The translations under genes were made by a program, and so were the position numbers. From positions 1 through 13,155 of the forward strand of contig JAICJM010000105.1 of the NCBI GenBank assembly GCA_025928435.1: 13,155 bases of DNA. Direction: 5' to 3'. The first letter of the stretch is position 1; every line of letters begins with the position of its first letter. The notes beneath the pieces were generated by a model. It searched no databases, was not told the DNA's origin, and saw nothing but the letters and a program-made list of their open reading frames with translations. Source of the DNA: Thermoleophilia bacterium. GTDB lineage: Bacteria > Actinomycetota > Thermoleophilia > Gaiellales > JAICJC01. Positions 8,554-13,155 of this stretch are shown in pieces.

Positions 8554-9579
8554 CTACATCGAGCCGCGCGGATCGAGCGCGTCGCGCAGGCCGTCGCCGA
8601 GCAGGTTGAACGCCAGCGTCGTCAGCAGGATGGCGAGCCCCGGCCACAGCATCAGCCACGGCTGCAGCGTGTAGAACTGCACCGCCGCCGAGAGCAGGTT
8701 GCCCCAGCTGGCGTTGGGCAGCGGGAGGCCCACGCCGAGGTAGGAGAGCGCCGCCTCGAAGAGGATGTTCGTGGCGATGATGAGCGTGCCGTAGACGATG
8801 ATGATGCCGACGAGGTGCGGCAGCAGGTGCGACCGCATGATCCGGAAGTCGCTGTTCCCGACCATCCGCGCCGCCTCGACGAACTCCTTCTCGCGCAGCG
8901 ACAGCACCTGCGCCCGCACGATGCGGGCCGGGTAGTACCAGGAGAAGAAGGCGATCACGAAGGTGAGCGTGACGATGCCGGGCGGGAAGACGCCGAAGAA
9001 CGTGTAGGCGTTCAGCCGGTTGCCGACCGTGGCGGCGACCGCGATCGCGAAGAGGAGCAGCGGGAAGGCCATGACGATCTCGGTCAGACGGGAGACGATC
9101 GTGTCCACGAAGCCGCCGTAGTAGCCGGCGGCGACGCCGAGGACGACGCCGAGGAAGAGCCCGAACGCCGTCGCGAAGATCGCCACCTCGAGCGAGACCT
9201 GGGCGCCGTAGAGCAGCCGCAGGAACTCGTCGCGGCCGAGCAGGTCAGAGCCGCCCAGGACGAGAAACGTGTGGCTGCCGGTGGACGTGGCCGCGTCGGT
9301 GAACGGGCCCGCCGGAACGTAATCCACGACCCCGCCCTTGATCAGGTCGTTCGGCCCGTGCCCGAGCATGTGCCGGGCGATGGGTGCGCCGATGAAGGCC
9401 GCCAGCGCCAGGAAGACGATGAAGATCGCGCTCGCGATCGCGAGCCGGTCGCGGCGCAGCCCCCTCCACGCCTGCTCCCAGTAGCCCCGGGCGACAACGG
9501 CGGGAGCGCCGCCGCTGACGGTCTCGGCTGCTCCGATCGCCGCGCCGGGTACGACCGGCGCCGTTCGCTGCGATGCCAT
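8554..9579 (-). CDS. oppC: Peptide ABC transporter permease, OppC/DppC type
   Basis: Second permease subunit, 341 residues from the ATG at 9579. The N-terminal region includes a helix at about 48-68 (OppC N-terminal domain). The family motif LGGSDLLGRDEFLRLLYGAQ lies at 108-127, and further helices sit at about 130-153, 168-184, 200-217, 255-275 and 305-327. The EAA loop FVEAARMVGNSDFRIMRSHL is at 233-252. An alternative GTG at 9600 would add seven residues. I prefer 9579 because a TATTCT box ends eight bases before it, which suits a leaderless start, and because GTG 9600 lies inside a palindrome with no ribosome site. It is first in the transporter operon, unlike the common order with the binding protein first. 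Confidence 0.9.
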   Translation of the reverse strand: MASQRTAPVVPGAAIGAAETVSGGAPAVVARGYWEQAWRGLRRDRLAIASAIFIVFLALAAFIGAPIARHMLGHGPNDLIKGGVVDYVPAGPFTDAATSTGSHTFLVLGGSDLLGRDEFLRLLYGAQVSLEVAIFATAFGLFLGVVLGVAAGYYGGFVDTIVSRLTEIVMAFPLLLFAIAVAATVGNRLNAYTFFGVFPPGIVTLTFVIAFFSWYYPARIVRAQVLSLREKEFVEAARMVGNSDFRIMRSHLLPHLVGIIIVYGTLIIATNILFEAALSYLGVGLPLPNASWGNLLSAAVQFYTLQPWLMLWPGLAILLTTLAFNLLGDGLRDALDPRGSM

Positions 9580-9587
9580 CGCCGCCA

Positions 9588-9593
9588 AGAATA
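9588..9593 (-). promoter_or_regulatory. Candidate -10 box for a leaderless oppC transcript
   Basis: The minus strand reads TATTCT, matching the actinobacterial TANNNT pattern, eight bases before the oppC ATG at 9579. Transcription would begin at or next to that ATG. A weak -35-like TTGCAC lies 17 bp upstream (9611-9616). Together they suggest that the transporter genes have a promoter separate from the atp genes. Confidence 0.4.
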
Positions 9594-9594
9594 G

Positions 9595-9616
9595 TTGCAC
9601 CGGGAAACGGGTGCAA
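9595..9616. promoter_or_regulatory. Palindromic candidate operator upstream of oppC
   Basis: TTGCACC (9595-9601) and GGTGCAA (9610-9616) form a perfect 7-bp inverted repeat spaced by 8 bp. It lies between the stop of the 185-aa gene and the oppC start and covers the spacer between the candidate -35 and -10. This layout is typical of a dimeric repressor site, but the regulator is unknown. A weak RNA hairpin is the alternative. Confidence 0.4.
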
Positions 9617-9643
9617 GGAGCTGCCCGCGTCAGCGGTGTGGCG

Positions 9644-10201
9644 TCAGCGATTCAGCGGGATCGGGGCCTCGTGGCCGTGCGGCTGGAAGTACGTGACCCG
9701 CCAGGAGCCGCGGTAGGGCACGAGCTCGACGATGTAGTCCCAGCCGGGGACCTTCGAGCCCTTGCGGGGGAAGATGTAGACCAGCAGGAGCACGTCGCGG
9801 GCGCGCGAGCGCTTGACCATGTACCCGGCCTTGGCGAACGCGGAGTGCGGGAACTCCGCGACCGGGATGTTCCCGGTCATCCACTGCTTGTGGGTGAGGC
9901 CCTGGCGCAGCTTCGGGGTGGCCAGCTTCCAGGCCGCGGCCAGGTCCTGCCGCAGCACGCCGTCGCGGAGGAACGTCCGCGCCACGGCCAGCGCCTGCTT
10001 CGGCACCGGGATGTGCGGGCCGTAGCTGCCCGACGAGGTCGTGACGGCGGCCGGGCCCGGGGGCGGCTGCGCCTGCGACGACGAGCGGTGGTTCAGGAAC
10101 GCCACCACGCCGACGAGCAGGACGACCCACGAGACGGCGATCAGCCCCCTCCGCGCGGAGCTGTGGTCGAAGACGGCCCGGAGCGCGTGCACGACGATCA
10201 T
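9644..10201 (-). CDS. Membrane-anchored protein of unknown function, downstream of atpG
   Basis: 185 residues, not recognised. A basic N-terminus is followed by one hydrophobic helix at about 19-36 (LIAVSWVVLLVGVVAF). Then comes a Ser/Gln/Pro-rich linker (39-60) and a compact domain of about 120 residues with the helical run KQALAVARTFLRDGVLRQDL and later beta-like strands (DVLLLVYIFP, WDYIVELVPY, WRVTYFQP). The order of helices then strands ending in a W-R-V strand recalls NTF2-like/SnoaL-like domains, a structural guess only. The soluble part should face outside the membrane. ATG at 10201 is 9 nt after the atpG stop, with AGGG seven bases upstream, so it belongs to the atpH-A-G transcript. 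There is no catalytic motif. Confidence 0.75.
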   Translation of the reverse strand: MIVVHALRAVFDHSSARRGLIAVSWVVLLVGVVAFLNHRSSSQAQPPPGPAAVTTSSGSYGPHIPVPKQALAVARTFLRDGVLRQDLAAAWKLATPKLRQGLTHKQWMTGNIPVAEFPHSAFAKAGYMVKRSRARDVLLLVYIFPRKGSKVPGWDYIVELVPYRGSWRVTYFQPHGHEAPIPLNR

Positions 10202-10210
10202 GGTAGCGCC

Positions 10211-11086
10211 CTACTCGAGCGCGTCTGCGCCGGCGACCACCTCGAGGATCTGCTGGGTGATCTCGGCCTGGCGGGCGCGGTTCATCTCGAGCGTGAGCGA
10301 GTCGATCAGGTTGGAGGCGTTCTCGGAGGCGTTCCCCATGGCGGTCATCCGGGAGCCGTGCTCGGACGCCGTCGACTCGAGCAGCGCCCGGTAGATCGTG
10401 ACCTCGACGTACGTCGGGAGCAGCCGCCCCAGGATCTCGGAGCGGTCGGGCTCCTCGAGGTAGGCGCCCTGGATCAGCTCGGGCTCCTCGCCGGTCAGCA
10501 CCTCTTCGGGCACCGGTAGCACGTCGACCGTCTCGAGGCCCTGGGTGAGCGCCGACACGAACCGGTTGTAGACCATCACGACCAGGTCGACCTCGCCCTC
10601 GACGTAGAGCTCGGCCACCCGCTCGGCGATGGCCCGGGCGTCGGCGTAGCTGGGCCGGTCGGTGATCCCGGTGTACGACGCCTCGATCTCCTGGCCGCGG
10701 AAGCGCAGCGACGAGCCGCCCTTGCGCCCCACCGCCAGCCAGTGCACCTGGCGCCCGGCCCCCCGGTGCTCGGAGGCGACGGCCAGCGAGCGCCGGATCA
10801 CGTTCGCGTTGAACGCCCCCGCGAGGCCGCGGTCGGCCGTGAGCGCGAGCACCGCCACGCCCTTCAGCTCGCGCCGCGCGAGCAGGGGCTGGCCCTCCAC
10901 GTGCGACGTCGCCGCCGCCACCTCCACCGTCAGCTGCTGGAGCCGGTCGGCGTAGGGGCGCAGACCCTCGATCCGGGCCTGCGCCCGGCGCAGGCGCGAG
11001 GCGGCCACGAGCTCCATGGCCTTGGTGATCTTGCCGGTGTTGCGCACCGACCGGATCCGGCGCGCGATGTCCTGCTGGGTTGCCAT
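10211..11086 (-). CDS. atpG: F1Fo ATP synthase gamma subunit
   Basis: The rotating central shaft of F1, 291 residues, full length. The N-terminal helix MATQQDIARRIRSVRNTGKI leads into TKAMELVAASRLRRAQ (21-36), and the C-terminal helix carries the family signature region ITQQILEVVAGADAL (276-290); together these form the coiled-coil shaft. The Rossmann-like middle includes ALTADRGLAGAFNANV (80-95). ATG at 11086 directly follows the atpA TAG (TAGATG), so translation is coupled. It is followed not by atpD but by the 185-aa gene and then the transporter. Confidence 0.97.
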   Translation of the reverse strand: MATQQDIARRIRSVRNTGKITKAMELVAASRLRRAQARIEGLRPYADRLQQLTVEVAAATSHVEGQPLLARRELKGVAVLALTADRGLAGAFNANVIRRSLAVASEHRGAGRQVHWLAVGRKGGSSLRFRGQEIEASYTGITDRPSYADARAIAERVAELYVEGEVDLVVMVYNRFVSALTQGLETVDVLPVPEEVLTGEEPELIQGAYLEEPDRSEILGRLLPTYVEVTIYRALLESTASEHGSRMTAMGNASENASNLIDSLTLEMNRARQAEITQQILEVVAGADALE

Positions 11087-12621
<1,535 letters not shown>

Positions 12622-12625
<4 letters not shown>

Positions 12626-13155
12626 GCTTCACTCCCAACGGGCAATGGTGTACGGATGAGGGCGCGCCGAAGCTCCTCCAGGCGGCGCTTGACGGAGGCG
12701 TCCACGAGCACGTTGCGGGCCCGCAGGACGAGGCCGCCGATCAGGTTCGGGTCGACCGTCGCGGTCACCTGGGCCTGGCGGCCGACGGCCTCGGTGATGC
12801 GCTTCGTGAGCGCGTCGAGGTCCTTCCTGGCGAGCTCGACCGCGGTCGTGATCTCGACCGTCAGGATCTGCTCGTCCTCGGCGGCGAGCTCGGCGTAGGC
12901 GGACTGCATGTCGACCAGGAGCTCGAGCCGGCCGTGGTCGGCCAGCACGAGCACGGCGTTCCGCGCGAGCGGGTCGGCCTGCTCGAGCACGCGCGCGAGC
13001 ACGCGGCGCTTGGCCTCACGCGGCAGCGCCGGGTTCACCAGCGCGCGGAGCAGGGTCTCGTTCTCGCCCAGCGCCGAGATGAACCCCTCGAGGTCGCGGT
13101 CGACGTCCCGCACCTTGCCGGCGTCGGTCGCCGCCTGGTGCAGGGCGCTCGCGTA
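12622..13155 (-). CDS. atpH: F1Fo ATP synthase delta subunit (partial, start beyond right edge)
   Basis: The delta/OSCP subunit links F1 to the peripheral stalk. The frame stays open to the window edge, and the residues before the internal GTG at 13113 read [14 protein letters not shown], a normal continuation of the delta N-terminal domain. The gene therefore starts outside the window and GTG 13113 is an internal valine. The 177 visible residues include the helical N-terminal domain and a C-terminal domain with [14 protein letters not shown] and [20 protein letters not shown], the family signature region near the end. The stop overlaps the atpA start (GTGA). The genes for the a, c and b subunits would be expected to the right. 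Confidence 0.96.

Noticed and set aside
6741..8609. 622-codon open frame on the plus strand opposite the binding-protein gene
   Set aside because: It is low-complexity Arg/Val/Asp-rich, has no motif and lies antisense to a clear family 5 binding protein.
9580..9600. GTG start at 9600 for oppC
   Set aside because: It has no ribosome site, lies within a palindrome and adds only seven non-conserved residues. ATG 9579 is preferred, but this is not certain.
13111..13113. GTG as the start of atpH
   Set aside because: The frame continues upstream with [14 protein letters not shown], a typical delta-subunit N-terminal sequence, so the codon is an internal valine.

Overview
The window is a GC-rich stretch of bacterial chromosome in which every gene I can support lies on the minus strand, so the biological reading order runs from position 13155 down to position 1. 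The high GC, GTG starts, tightly overlapping stop/start codons, a free-standing zf-HC2 anti-sigma-like protein and a DUF4389 protein suggest a high-GC actinobacterium. A Thermoleophilia-type lineage (Solirubrobacterales/Gaiellales) is my guess from general gene style, not from a marker gene.

In reading order: (1) F1-ATPase genes atpH (delta, its start lies beyond the right edge), atpA (alpha) and atpG (gamma), packed with a 4-nt overlap and a zero-nt junction. (2) A 185-aa protein of unknown function with one N-terminal membrane anchor, 9 nt after atpG. (3) A complete Opp/Dpp-type peptide ABC transporter in the order permease C, lipoprotein binding protein, permease B, ATPase D, ATPase F. (4) A 128-aa three-helix membrane protein starting 2 nt after ATPase F, then a 152-aa zinc-finger anti-sigma-like membrane protein. 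(5) A 281-bp intergenic stretch with a candidate promoter. (6) atpD (beta) and atpC (epsilon), then a DUF4389 membrane protein overlapping the atpC stop and running off the left edge.

The main point is that the usual atpH-A-G-D-C order is interrupted between atpG and atpD by about 7.3 kb of co-directional genes dominated by a peptide transporter. The beta and epsilon subunits are therefore separated from alpha and gamma and probably need their own promoter. An extended -10 sequence and a good Shine-Dalgarno sit just upstream of atpD. The transporter also has a candidate promoter of its own: a TANNNT box 8 nt before an ATG (leaderless style), overlapped by a TTGCACC-N8-GGTGCAA palindrome that could be an operator.

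Inside the transporter operon there are two strong RNA structures. One is a 15-bp stem-loop between the binding-protein gene and permease B. The other is a perfect 16-bp inverted repeat (20 of 21 positions when extended) whose arms cover the permease B stop codon and the ribosome binding site of ATPase D. Its loop carries a 24-codon open frame ending immediately before the ATPase D start. This looks like a translational control device and is the most unusual sequence-level signal in the window. I see no transposase, integrase, tRNA, rRNA or CRISPR array.
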